Positions 1 through 8,012 of a DNA stretch of 64,000 nucleotides are shown here, in pieces. The position numbers were made by a program, and so were the translations under genes. Numbering within the stretch: the stretch's first letter is position 1; each line of letters opens with the position of its first letter. Source of the DNA: Coriobacteriaceae bacterium AM100-PB1-1D-6A (GTDB taxonomy: Bacteria > Actinomycetota > Coriobacteriia > Coriobacteriales > Coriobacteriaceae); contig JAQDNC010000002.1 of assembly GCA_027660625.1 (NCBI GenBank), forward strand, positions 1 through 64,000, written 5' to 3'. Below the pieces are notes generated by a model. The model ran no database searches, had not been told where the DNA came from, and saw nothing but the letters and a program-made list of their open reading frames with translations.

Positions 1-78
1 GAGTACCGCAGGAAGCTTGGATACGCCTAGGCGCGGTCCAAGAAATCGTCCGCACCCCCCTCTGCTTGCAGCCGGAGT

Positions 79-112
79 GAAAAAGGTTATTAGCGGTCGG
101 GCCCGCGACCGC
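79..112 (-). terminator. Terminator after the pit operon
   Basis: A 7-bp inverted repeat, GCGGTCG and CGACCGC, encloses a 6-nt loop at 93-112. Read on the minus strand it lies just after the DUF47 gene and is followed by TAATAACC and a run of five T. This fits intrinsic termination of the pit-DUF47 transcript. No gene is seen between the window start and position 130. Confidence 0.6.
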
Positions 113-130
113 CGGGACACGTACCCCCAA

Positions 131-754
131 TTAACTGTTCTTCATGACAATCGAATCCACGACATCAGCCACATTCTCGCAGCAGTCGGCGCAGTACTCC
201 AGGAAAGCGTAGACGTCACGCCAGGCGATGACCTCGAGCGGGTCCTTGCCATTGACGTGCAGGTTGCGCATGGCGTTGATGTAGAGCTCATCGGCCTCGG
301 ACTCAATGGTGTTGATCTGGATGACCAGCTCGCGCAGGGTCTTGGACTTGCGGTAATTAGGCAGCTCGACCATAAGGTCCTTCATGGCGCGGCAGGCGTC
401 GGTCACCTTGTGGGCGATGACAATGGCATCGGGGTGGATGCTCTGGATGTTGGTGAAGTAGACGCGCTGCACGACGCCCTCGATACGGTCAAGCACAGTG
501 TCGAGCGAGCAGCTCATCAGGTCCAGATCCTCGCGCTCAAGCGGGGTGATAAAGGCAGTGAGCAGGGCATCCTCGAGCTCATGGTGCTTCTTGTCGGCCG
601 CATGCTCAATCGCATGCATCTCTTCGAGCATGCCGTGGATCTGCGCGGGATCAAAGTTCTCAAAAATCTTGATGAGCAACTCTGCGGCCTGGACAGCAAG
701 GTCGGCACAGGCGACGTAGTTGTCAAAGTAGAACGAATCGGGTTTCTTTGCCAT
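131..754 (-). CDS. DUF47 family (PhoU-like) phosphate transport regulator
   Basis: This is a 207-residue, mostly helical soluble protein of the DUF47/PhoU-like family, which is usually paired with PiT-type phosphate transporters and thought to modulate them. The family signature is visible around residues 50-77, where EHAADKKHHELEDALL is followed by FITPLEREDL, and again near the C-terminus in YCADCCENVADVV. The ATG at 754 has GAAAGGA upstream on the minus strand. It lies 67 bp downstream of the transporter gene on the same strand, so the two are almost certainly one transcript. Length is normal for the family. The family call is firm; the regulatory role is inferred from the usual pairing. 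Confidence 0.9.
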   Translation of the reverse strand: MAKKPDSFYFDNYVACADLAVQAAELLIKIFENFDPAQIHGMLEEMHAIEHAADKKHHELEDALLTAFITPLEREDLDLMSCSLDTVLDRIEGVVQRVYFTNIQSIHPDAIVIAHKVTDACRAMKDLMVELPNYRKSKTLRELVIQINTIESEADELYINAMRNLHVNGKDPLEVIAWRDVYAFLEYCADCCENVADVVDSIVMKNS

Positions 755-821
755 GAGTGGGTCCTTTCGAGGCGAAGACGGGTGGGCGAGGTATTGCGGT
801 CCGGATGGACGTTCGGTTTGA

Positions 822-1871
822 CTAGATGAACATCATGAACAGCTTGGCCATGACAAAGCTGATAAGTCCGCAGGCGGGGAAGGTGAAGAACCAGGTGAAC
901 ATCATGTCCTTGACGACACCGAAGTTGATCGCCGAGAGGCGCTTGACGGCACCGACACCCATAATGGCGCAGGTCTTGATGTGCGTGGAGGACACGGGGA
1001 TGCCGGTGAGCGTGGCAAGCAGCAGGTTTGCGGCGCCCGCCAGGTCGGCGGAGAAGCCCTGGTACTTTTCGAGCTTGACCATGCTCTGACCGACAGACTT
1101 GATGATGCGCTCACCGCCCACGCTGGTGCCGATGCCCATGGTGGCCGAGCACAGCAGCATGATCCAGATGGGGATGCCGGCGTCGCCGACGCTCGTCTGT
1201 CCGCTGGCAAAGGCGACACCTAAAAAGAGCACGCCGATAAACTTTTGTCCATCTTGCGCGCCGTGCATAAAGCTCATGGCCGCGGCACTTGCGATCTGAG
1301 CATATTTAAAGAAGACATTGGCACGTCGCCTGTTGGCGGCGGCGAAAAGAATCGAGACGAGCTTGCACAGGACCCAGCCCATGATAAAGCCCAGGCCGAT
1401 GGAGAGCGCCAAGCCGTAGATGACCTTCATCCACTCGTGGACGTTGACGCTGCTCGCGCCGCCGAGGGCGATTGCGGCACCGGTCAGGCCGGCGATAAGG
1501 CTGTGGCTTTGCGAGGTGGGGATGCCAAAACGCGATGCCGTGGCGCCGTAGACGACGATGGAGAACAGCGCCGCGCAGAGGCACGCGAGCGCCATGGTGC
1601 TGTTTCCGCCAAAGTCGACGATATGTGAGATGGTGTTGGCGACGCTCGCGTTAAAGTGCGTCATGATGAGCACGCCGAGGAAGTTGAATGCGGCGCTCAT
1701 GAGAATGGCTGCGCGGGCGGGCATGCAGCGCGTGGTGACACAGGTCGCGATGGCGTTGGGCGCGTCGGTCCATCCGTTGACGAAGATAGCGCCGAGCGCG
1801 AGGATCACGGTGACGGCAAGGACTGGGTTCGACACAATTTGGCCGAGGAAGGCTGAGAACGTTACGTCCAT
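822..1871 (-). CDS. pit: PiT family inorganic phosphate transporter
   Basis: This 349-residue polytopic membrane protein belongs to the PiT family of cation-coupled inorganic phosphate carriers. The duplicated family signature is present: NGWTDAPNAIAT at about residue 32, with the aspartate and NA pair, and HGAQDGQK in the second half, followed by the conserved GIPVSSTHIKT stretch near residue 290. Hydrophobic segments occur along the whole length, consistent with about ten membrane helices. The ATG at 1871 follows GAGAAAG. The DUF47 gene follows on the same strand. The transported ion could be sulfate in some relatives, but the DUF47 partner favours phosphate. Confidence 0.92.
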   Translation of the reverse strand: MDVTFSAFLGQIVSNPVLAVTVILALGAIFVNGWTDAPNAIATCVTTRCMPARAAILMSAAFNFLGVLIMTHFNASVANTISHIVDFGGNSTMALACLCAALFSIVVYGATASRFGIPTSQSHSLIAGLTGAAIALGGASSVNVHEWMKVIYGLALSIGLGFIMGWVLCKLVSILFAAANRRRANVFFKYAQIASAAAMSFMHGAQDGQKFIGVLFLGVAFASGQTSVGDAGIPIWIMLLCSATMGIGTSVGGERIIKSVGQSMVKLEKYQGFSADLAGAANLLLATLTGIPVSSTHIKTCAIMGVGAVKRLSAINFGVVKDMMFTWFFTFPACGLISFVMAKLFMMFI

Positions 1872-2084
1872 ATATGGGCTTTCTCGAAGTTTGCAGGCAC
1901 GTTACAAAAACATGATAAATCGTATCACCTCCTGCGGGTTTCTTTACCGAGTTCTGATGGGAGAAGTGAATTTTTTGGCACTAACATTGAATATTTGCCC
2001 TGTTGACCGCGGGTGTTCTTTTTGCTAGCACGCCATGAGGACACGTGCGCGCCCCAACATCCCAAAACCACAGCCTGTTCGCTT

Positions 2085-2090
2085 TACAAT
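2085..2090 (+). promoter_or_regulatory. Possible -10 element before the 2120 gene
   Basis: TACAAT in an AT-rich dip (GCTTTACAATATGC) lies about 7 nt before an ATG at 2099. If this is the -10 box, the transcript would start at about 2097 and be nearly leaderless. No convincing -35 box was found. The region 1872-2084 between the divergent pit gene and this point holds no recognisable gene. Confidence 0.35.
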
Positions 2091-2119
2091 ATGCAAACAT
2101 GCGTTCGATAATAGGAGGC

Positions 2120-2458
2120 ATGGAATATCGACAGACAGATGGTAAAACTCGACGCGTGCACAAGCAGTATGTGGACGTCGTGGCCCGCATCCTCGCGGGC
2201 GGACAAGTCGTGCCGGTTACCGTCTGCTGGGTCGACGGTCGCTGTTTTACGATCGACGAGATTGTCTCATCCACCGGTTTTGGCCTAACGGTTCACGGCA
2301 TTCGTACGGCAACCTATAAGGTTCGTTTTGGTGGGCATGCGACCGAACTGTATCTGGAAGAACAGGCGCGCGAGCGACCGGATGGCTCGCAGGCCCATTT
2401 GATGCGTTGGTGGGTGTGGGCATTCGACCGTACGCTCGAGAGCGGGCGCCGCAGGTAA
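2120..2458 (+). CDS. Hypothetical protein, about 112 residues
   Basis: I do not recognise the family. The protein has no signal peptide or membrane helix. It is basic at the start (MEYRQTDGKTRRVHKQYVD), has a beta-rich middle and ends in WWVWAFDRTLESGRRR. The start is uncertain. A strong AGGAGG at 2113-2118 sits only 1 nt before the ATG at 2120, which is too close to serve it. The in-frame ATG at 2099 sits just after a possible -10 box and could be used as a leaderless start. It is followed 79 bp later by the BI-1 gene on the same strand. Confidence 0.6.
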   Translation: MEYRQTDGKTRRVHKQYVDVVARILAGGQVVPVTVCWVDGRCFTIDEIVSSTGFGLTVHGIRTATYKVRFGGHATELYLEEQARERPDGSQAHLMRWWVWAFDRTLESGRRR

Positions 2459-2537
2459 GAGCGCGCGGCATTCGGGTACAATGGCAGGAATCTTGTCACC
2501 TACGGCGCTGTCGCGGCGCTTTTGAAAGGACGATATT

Positions 2538-3233
2538 ATGAACGATATCCAGGGTTATCAGAACGGCCCCATTGAGACCGGCGCAAGCCGTGCCAAGGAG
2601 ATGTCGCCGCGTGCGTACAACCTTGCCATGTCTGCCCTGATCTTTTTGGGCTTTTGCGCCATGGGTGCCGGTGCTTACTTTACGAGCACCATGGCGTTTG
2701 CCCGCATGATGATGAGCGGCGCCGCCTTGCCGCTGGTCTTTGGCTCGTTTATTTTGACCATCGTCGGCATGGTCATGATGTCGGCCGCCGCGGGCAAGCA
2801 GTCTGTGGGTCTGTCCCTTGTGGGCTACGTAATCTTTGCGAGTACCTTTGGCCTGACCGCGTCGTTTGGCCTTGCCAATTACGACCTGCCCACCATCAAC
2901 ACTGCCTTTATCGCCACGGCCGCCATCACCTTTGTCTTTGGTGCGCTGGGCGTGACCTTCCCCAAGTTCTTCCAGCGTGTGTACGGCATTGGTTTTGGCA
3001 TCCTGCTTGCCACGATTCTGGTCGAGATCGTGCTGATGTTTATGGGCGTCTCGCAGTCCATCACCGACCTGATCGTGATCGTGGTGTTCGCCGGCTTTAT
3101 TGGCTACGACACCTATGTGGCCACGACGGTGCCGCCCACGCTGCCCAACGCCGTGCTCATGGCATCCAACCTGTTCGTGGACATCATCAACGTGTTCCTG
3201 CGCATCCTGAACATCCTTGGTCGTCGCGACTAG
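2538..3233 (+). CDS. Bax inhibitor-1 / YccA family membrane protein
   Basis: A 231-residue protein with seven probable transmembrane helices, belonging to the BI-1/YccA (TMBIM-like) family. In bacteria these proteins are linked to calcium leak or to interaction with the FtsH protease, but a general role is not settled. The diagnostic late segment FAGFIGYDTYVATT is present near residue 190, containing the GYDT motif typical of the family. GAAAGGA lies 8 nt before the ATG at 2538. Length is normal. A terminator follows at 3283. The family call is firm; the function in this organism is unknown. Confidence 0.9.
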   Translation: MNDIQGYQNGPIETGASRAKEMSPRAYNLAMSALIFLGFCAMGAGAYFTSTMAFARMMMSGAALPLVFGSFILTIVGMVMMSAAAGKQSVGLSLVGYVIFASTFGLTASFGLANYDLPTINTAFIATAAITFVFGALGVTFPKFFQRVYGIGFGILLATILVEIVLMFMGVSQSITDLIVIVVFAGFIGYDTYVATTVPPTLPNAVLMASNLFVDIINVFLRILNILGRRD

Positions 3234-3282
3234 CGCGGGGCATTGCAGCGTTTCTTGTCGGACGCGGTAAAACGATGTGAAA

Positions 3283-3308
3283 GGCGGTCCTTCGGGGCCG
3301 TCTTTTTT
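3283..3308 (+). terminator. Intrinsic terminator after the BI-1 gene
   Basis: GGCGGTCC, a UUCG tetraloop, GGGCCGTC and then six T form a classic Rho-independent terminator about 50 bp after the stop codon. Confidence 0.85.
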
Positions 3309-3374
3309 GTGCACGGCGGGGTATCATGGATGGGAAAAGCCGATAGCGGCAGAGACCGAGAAAGGTGACCACTT

Positions 3375-4508
3375 ATGGCAGACGTCGACAACAGGAACCG
3401 TAACCGCAGGTCTAACCGAGCGGGTCAGCCCAATCCCAAGCGCGAGGCGCGTGCCAAGGCCGCCGAGCGCCATGTGGTGGCTGTGTCCGAGGCCTGCGCC
3501 AAGGACATCGAGCGTTCGCTTGCCGGCGTGCGCGAGTTCGATGGTATGCCTGCCGGATTTGTCGCGGCGATGAAGGCCAAGGCCCAAGCGGCCGACACTG
3601 CCGAGGAGCAGGTTGTTGAGGAGCCCGAGGTCGCCGAGGTCGAAGCCGCTGAGGTTGCATCCGCCGAGACCGAGGTTTCGGCCGAGCCTGCAGCCGCCGA
3701 GGAGGCCGCGGAGACCGAGTCCGCGCCTACCGCTGAAAAGCCCGCTCCGGTCCTGCCTGAGGTCACCGTGCTCGACGCCTCTGCCACGCAGGCCATTCTG
3801 GATAACGGCCGAGGCTACGCGCAGTTCTGCGACATGGCCGTGCTCGCCTTTGCCTCGTTCACCAACCCGGGCGGTGGCTACATCCAGGGCTATCTGGGTC
3901 AGGAGGCCACGCTCTGTGCCGATTCGTATCTGTACAACGTCCTCGATAAGCAGCGCAAATGGTACGGCGAGAACCGTCGCCGCAACATCAACTGCGAGCT
4001 GTACCGCAACCGTGCACTGGTGGTGCCTGCGGTGCGCTTCGACCGCAACCACGTGCATGCGTATGCCGATGTAATCGTTGCCGCCGCGCCCAACGCCAAG
4101 CGCGCTCGCCAGGAGTATCGCGTGGGTGACGATGCCCTGCTGGACGCCCTGCGCGATCGCATCCGCTTTGTGCTTGCCATCTGCGACGAGCTGGGTCGCG
4201 AGAAGCTCGTACTGGGCGCTTGGGGTTGCGACAACAACGGCTTTGACGCCGAGGCCGTGGCCGAGCTCTTCCGCAATGAGCTCGCGTCGGGCGACTTCAA
4301 GGTCAAGCAGGTCTTCTTTGCCGTGCCCTCTACGCGTTGGGACGAGGACTTTGCCAAGTTCGAGCATGTGCTGGCAAACTTCCCCGAGCGCAACGAGGAG
4401 TCCTATGCCCAGGTTGCCGCACGCGCTGCGGCTGCTCGCGCCGCCGAGCAGGCCCAGGCTGCCGCCGAGGACGATGAGGACGATGACGATTGGCGCAAGT
4501 ACCTGTAA
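3375..4508 (+). CDS. TIGR02452-type PARG-like protein with altered catalytic motif
   Basis: A 377-residue protein resembling the TIGR02452 / bacterial poly(ADP-ribose) glycohydrolase family, which has a macrodomain-like fold. The core motif TNPGGGYIQGYLGQEATLC spans residues 163-181. Family enzymes normally read GGG-x(6-8)-QEE, with the second glutamate catalytic. Here it reads Q176-E177-A178, so the catalytic glutamate appears replaced by alanine. The N-terminal 30 residues are basic. Residues 75-125 are a low-complexity Glu/Ala-rich segment. The tail ends in an acidic run (EDDEDDDD). The ATG follows AAAGGTG. It may be an ADP-ribose binder rather than a hydrolase; that is inference. Confidence 0.8.
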   Translation: MADVDNRNRNRRSNRAGQPNPKREARAKAAERHVVAVSEACAKDIERSLAGVREFDGMPAGFVAAMKAKAQAADTAEEQVVEEPEVAEVEAAEVASAETEVSAEPAAAEEAAETESAPTAEKPAPVLPEVTVLDASATQAILDNGRGYAQFCDMAVLAFASFTNPGGGYIQGYLGQEATLCADSYLYNVLDKQRKWYGENRRRNINCELYRNRALVVPAVRFDRNHVHAYADVIVAAAPNAKRARQEYRVGDDALLDALRDRIRFVLAICDELGREKLVLGAWGCDNNGFDAEAVAELFRNELASGDFKVKQVFFAVPSTRWDEDFAKFEHVLANFPERNEESYAQVAARAAAARAAEQAQAAAEDDEDDDDWRKYL

Positions 4509-4533
4509 TCGGTACGTGCCGACAGATAGGTCG

Positions 4534-4566
4534 AGCCGGCGGGAGGGCTGCTTCCGTCGGCTTTTT
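4534..4566 (+). terminator. Intrinsic terminator after the PARG-like gene
   Basis: AGCCGGCGG pairs with CCGTCGGCT (one G-T pair) across an 11-nt loop, followed by TTTTT. It lies 25 bp after the stop and just before the next gene's ribosome site, so it may only partly terminate. Confidence 0.7.
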
Positions 4567-4585
4567 ACTAAAGGAAGGGCTTACG

Positions 4586-5245
4586 ATGAAAAACGTTCTG
4601 TGCTTTGGTGACAGCAATACCTATGGCTACGATCCGGCAGGTATGCGCGACGGCACCGCGGTGCGCTATGCGCACGATGTGCGCTGGTGCGGCGTGGCAC
4701 AGCGTGACCTGGGCGAGGACTGGCACGTAATTGAGGAAGGCTTAAACGGCCGCACGACGGTGCGCGACGATATGTGCCATCTGGATACTAATCTCAACGG
4801 TATTCGCGCGTTGCCGATGCTGCTCGAGGCCCATAAGCCGCTGGATGCGATCGTGATTATGCTGGGCACCAACGACTGTAAGACGGTCTTTAACGTGACA
4901 GCTTCCGATATCGCCCGTGGCGCCATGGCGCTGATTCGCACTGTCCGCGCGTTTCCGTGGACCGACGCTGCGCCTTGTCCGCGCATTCTGCTGATGGCTC
5001 CTATCAAGATCAAGCCGCAGATCGCCGATGTGTATATGACCGACTTTGACGAGCACTCCGTCGAGGCCTCGGAGCATTTTGCCGAATACTATGCGTATGT
5101 TGCCGAACAGTTTGGCTGCGACTTTTTGAATGCCGCCGATTTTGCCGAGCCGGGCGATATCGATTATCTGCACATGATGCCGGTAAGCCACGAGAGCCTC
5201 GGCCATGCCGTGGCAGCCAAGCTCAAAGAGATGCTCGGAGAGTAG
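4586..5245 (+). CDS. SGNH/GDSL hydrolase
   Basis: A 219-residue SGNH-fold esterase or lipase-like hydrolase. Block I is CFGDSNTYG, with the nucleophile at Ser10. GLNGRTT and MLGTNDCK carry the Gly and Asn blocks, and SHESLGH near the end carries the catalytic His. The substrate cannot be told from sequence; arylesterase-like and carbohydrate esterase members share these blocks. There is no signal peptide, so it is likely cytoplasmic. The ATG at 4586 follows AAGGAAGG at 4571. An upstream in-frame extension exists but lacks a ribosome site and would run into the preceding terminator. Confidence 0.85.
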   Translation: MKNVLCFGDSNTYGYDPAGMRDGTAVRYAHDVRWCGVAQRDLGEDWHVIEEGLNGRTTVRDDMCHLDTNLNGIRALPMLLEAHKPLDAIVIMLGTNDCKTVFNVTASDIARGAMALIRTVRAFPWTDAAPCPRILLMAPIKIKPQIADVYMTDFDEHSVEASEHFAEYYAYVAEQFGCDFLNAADFAEPGDIDYLHMMPVSHESLGHAVAAKLKEMLGE

Positions 5246-5300
5246 TACGGCCCAAAGCAGTACAAAAGTTCCCCTTGCGGTGGCTTGTTTCGTTGGTTTG

Positions 5301-5436
5301 TCTTGATCTGTAACAGCTGTAAGGCCGAAAACGGGCTAGATGTTACAGATTGAGATTATTTAGGTCGATATCGGTCGTTTGTCTCGATCTGTAACATCTA
5401 GGGTCGATTTTGCCGAGTTACTGTTACAGATCGAGA
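5301..5436. repeat. Two tandem long hairpins built on TCTGTAACA / TGTTACAGA
   Basis: Two inverted repeats stand side by side between convergent genes. In the first, TCTTGATCTGTAACA (5301-5315) faces TGTTACAGATTGAGA (5341-5355). In the second, TCTCGATCTGTAACA (5382-5396) faces TGTTACAGATCGAGA (5422-5436). The second pair is perfect over 15 bp, and the first differs by one G-T type pairing. Each loop is about 25 nt. The two units also share a preceding GTTTGTC, so they look like copies of one element. Confidence 0.8.
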
Positions 5437-5448
5437 TGTTTGTGGGAA

Positions 5449-5481
5449 CCGCCACAAAGGTGCCTGTCCCCTTTGCGGTGG
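5449..5481. repeat. Palindromic element next to thiD
   Basis: CCGCCACAAAGG faces CCTTTGCGGTGG with a 9-nt loop (TGCCTGTCC) and two mismatched positions. A half-site-like CCCCTTGCGGTGG also occurs at 5271. It lies 16 bp beyond the thiD stop and lacks a T-run, so it is not a standard terminator. It resembles the ACAAAGG/GTCCC hairpin at 29568 in theme. Confidence 0.6.
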
Positions 5482-5497
5482 TTTTGGGCTGCGAATC

Positions 5498-6328
5498 TTA
5501 ATACTGCCACATGTGGTTGACGGGGCCGGAGCCTTTGCCCATGTCAAAGCCAGCGGCGAGAGCACCCGTTAGGTAGGCCTTGCCGGCGTTGACGGCATCG
5601 GCAAGATCCATGCCCTGGGCCAGCGCGCAGGCGATGGCGGACGAAAGCGTACAGCCAGTACCGTGCGTGTTGCCGGTCTCGATGCGCTTGTGGCGGAACC
5701 ACGTGGTGAGCGGATCGCCCAGATGGTTGCCCTCGTCATCGAGCGGCGCGGGCTCTGCTAGCACATCGTTGGCCTCGTTGACAAAATGCCCGCCCTTAAC
5801 GAGAGACGCGCAGCCAAAGCGACGGGTGAGAAGCATGGCGGCATTTTGCTGCGTGCGCTCGGAATCGACCTCATAATCGAGCAGCGCCATGGCCTCGGGA
5901 ATGTTGGGCGTGATAACGGTCGCCAGCGGGAACAGGCGGCGGGTGAGTGCCTCAGCGGCATCCTCGGCAATGAGGCGAGCACCCGAGGTGGCGACCATGA
6001 CGGGGTCGACGACGATATTTTGTGCGTCCCAGGCGCTCAAGCGGTCGGCGATAACCTCGATAATCTCGGCAGAGGAGACCATGCCGATCTTGACGGCGCT
6101 GGGTCGTATATCGTCAAAAACGGCATCGATCTGCGCTGCGACAATATCCGGGGAGATGTTCTGCACGGCGGTAACGCCCAGTGTGTTTTGCGCTGTGATG
6201 GCTGTGATGGCCGTCTCGGCATACAGGCGGTGCGCCGTGATGGTCTTGATGTCGGCCTGAATGCCGGCGCCACCGCTGGAATCGGATCCTGCGATGGATA
6301 GAACGGCGGGTACCTTACTGCGATCCAT
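5498..6328 (-). CDS. thiD: Hydroxymethylpyrimidine/phosphomethylpyrimidine kinase
   Basis: A 276-residue ribokinase-fold enzyme that phosphorylates HMP and HMP-phosphate to HMP-PP for thiamine synthesis. The family hallmarks are GSDSSGGAGIQADIKT near residues 14-29, VDPVMVATSGARLI in the middle and the anion-hole segment GTGCTLSSAIA near residue 222. The ATG at 6328 follows GGGAG on the minus strand. thiC lies upstream in the same direction, 178 bp away with a hairpin between them, so thiD may be read through from the riboswitch-controlled thiC transcript or have its own start. Confidence 0.95.
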   Translation of the reverse strand: MDRSKVPAVLSIAGSDSSGGAGIQADIKTITAHRLYAETAITAITAQNTLGVTAVQNISPDIVAAQIDAVFDDIRPSAVKIGMVSSAEIIEVIADRLSAWDAQNIVVDPVMVATSGARLIAEDAAEALTRRLFPLATVITPNIPEAMALLDYEVDSERTQQNAAMLLTRRFGCASLVKGGHFVNEANDVLAEPAPLDDEGNHLGDPLTTWFRHKRIETGNTHGTGCTLSSAIACALAQGMDLADAVNAGKAYLTGALAAGFDMGKGSGPVNHMWQY

Positions 6329-6385
6329 GTTCGCTCCCTTGTTCGGTCGGATTCAAATGGGTCTTTAAGTCTGCATTATAAAGTT

Positions 6386-6415
6386 GCCCGGGCCGGCTGT
6401 ATTCCGAACCCGGGC
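6386..6415 (-). terminator. Possible terminator between thiC and thiD
   Basis: GCCCGGG at 6386 faces CCCGGGC at 6409 over a 16-nt loop. On the minus strand it is followed by AACTTTATAATGC, which has only a weak T-run. Termination could be partial. Confidence 0.5.
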
Positions 6416-6506
6416 GGGCGATGCAATCTTTACGCAAATGTAAGCAAATGTTCACATGTCAACAATTGATGAGCACCTTGTGACCGATTGTGGCTCCGGA
6501 GACGCG

Positions 6507-7841
6507 TTAATCCTCCATGCCGAGGTCGATCGTCGTGCCTTCGAACACCTTGTTAACGGTACGGACGGCGCACATCTTGCCACACATGGTGCAAGTGCCC
6601 TCGGTGGCGGCGGGGGATTCCTCGTAGCGCTTCTTGCCCGTAACCGGGTCGAGCGCGCACTTCCACATGGCGTCCCAGTCGAGCTTACGGCGCGCCTGGC
6701 CCATCTTGTCGTCCATGTCGCGGGCGTGGGGTACCTTCTTGGCGATGTCGGCGGCGTGTGCGGCGATCTTGGTGGCCATGAGGCCATCGAGCACGTCCTG
6801 GGCGTTGGGCAGGCACAGGTGCTCGGCCGGCGTCACGTAGCATAGGAAGTCGGCACCGGAGCTGGCGGAGATGGCGCCGCCGATGGCAGCGGTGATGTGG
6901 TCGTAACCCACGCCGATATCGGTCACCAGCGGCCCGAGCACATAGAACGGGGCGTTGTGGCACAGGCGCTTCTGCAGTTTCATGTTGGCGGCGATCTCGT
7001 CGAGCGCCATGTGACCCGGGCCCTCGACCATGACCTGGACGCCGGCGGCCCAAGCACGCTTGCACAGCTTGCCCAGCTCGATCATCTCGGCGGTCTCGGT
7101 GGCGTCGTTGGAGTCGTAGAGGCAGCCCGGGCGGCAGGAGTCGCCGAGCGAGATCGTCACGTCGTACTCGTGGCAGATTTCGAGCAGCTCGTCAAAGTAC
7201 TCGTAGAAGGGGTTTTCGTTGCCGGTGACCTCCATCCAGCCAAACAGCAGCGAACCGCCGCGGCTGACGATGTTCATGAGACGGCCGGTCTCCTTAAAGG
7301 TCTTGGTGACCGACTTGTTGATGCCGCAGTGGATGGTCATAAAGTCCACGCCGTCTTCGGCGTGCGCGCGCACGACCTCGAACAGGTCGTCTTTGGTAAG
7401 CTTGACCAGCGGTTTTTCCATGTAGCCGATGGCGTCGTACATGGGGACGGTGCCCACCATGAGCGGCGTCTCGTCGATGAGCTGCTGGCGGAACTGGCGC
7501 GTCTTGCCCGAGTTGGAGAGGTCCATGATGGCGTCGGCGCCAAAGTCCTCGGCGATCTTGACCTTCTTCCATTCCTCGGCGGCATCGGCCTTGTCGCCCG
7601 AGATGCCCAGGTTGACGTTGACCTTGGTGGACAGGCCCTCGCCGACACCAAAGGCGCGCATGCCCTTTTTGATATGCACGATGTTGGCGGGAATGGCGAT
7701 GCGGCCGTCGGCCACGCGCTCGCGGATGTACTCGGGGTCGCGATGCTCGCGCTCGGCGACCTCCTTCATCTGCGGTGTGATCTGCCCGGCGCGGGCGAAG
7801 TCGATTTGCGTGACGAGCGTGGGCTCGGTTTGTGTGCTCAT
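6507..7841 (-). CDS. thiC: Phosphomethylpyrimidine synthase ThiC
   Basis: A radical-SAM-type enzyme of 444 residues that converts aminoimidazole ribotide to HMP-phosphate in thiamine synthesis. It has the short form without the long N-terminal domain of the E. coli protein. Conserved stretches include RQQLIDETPLMVGTVPMYDA, MVEGPGHMALDEI and a C-terminal iron-sulfur motif CTMCGKMC. The start is placed at 7841 after a GGGAG site. An in-frame ATG at 7865 lies inside the conserved end of the TPP riboswitch and is not credible. Expression should be repressed by thiamine pyrophosphate. thiD follows. Confidence 0.95.
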   Translation of the reverse strand: MSTQTEPTLVTQIDFARAGQITPQMKEVAEREHRDPEYIRERVADGRIAIPANIVHIKKGMRAFGVGEGLSTKVNVNLGISGDKADAAEEWKKVKIAEDFGADAIMDLSNSGKTRQFRQQLIDETPLMVGTVPMYDAIGYMEKPLVKLTKDDLFEVVRAHAEDGVDFMTIHCGINKSVTKTFKETGRLMNIVSRGGSLLFGWMEVTGNENPFYEYFDELLEICHEYDVTISLGDSCRPGCLYDSNDATETAEMIELGKLCKRAWAAGVQVMVEGPGHMALDEIAANMKLQKRLCHNAPFYVLGPLVTDIGVGYDHITAAIGGAISASSGADFLCYVTPAEHLCLPNAQDVLDGLMATKIAAHAADIAKKVPHARDMDDKMGQARRKLDWDAMWKCALDPVTGKKRYEESPAATEGTCTMCGKMCAVRTVNKVFEGTTIDLGMED

Positions 7842-7849
7842 TGGCACGG

Positions 7850-7941
7850 CTCCCTTCGTTGGCATTACCCATATCAGGTTTGCGGGTCAGGGCGGGCGCG
7901 CCCAGTCTCAGCCTGCCGTCTTGTCCTGCAAGCTCCCCGTT
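7850..7941 (-). ncRNA. TPP (thi-box) riboswitch
   Basis: On the minus strand, immediately before thiC, the conserved thi-box parts occur in order. A 5' ACGGGGAGC is followed by CTGAGA (plus-strand 7906-7911), then ACCCG, then ACCTGAT-AT-GGGTAATGCC (plus-strand 7861-7879) and a closing AAGGGAGC. The spacing and order are those of the TPP aptamer. The thiC ATG lies about 9 nt past the end, which fits control of translation initiation, though no expression platform was modelled. Confidence 0.93.
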
Positions 7942-8012
7942 TATGTGGTGGGCTCAAGTATAGCTCGAATGGGTACGATTGACGCGATGAGCATGCCCGT
8001 GGGGAGGCGAAC

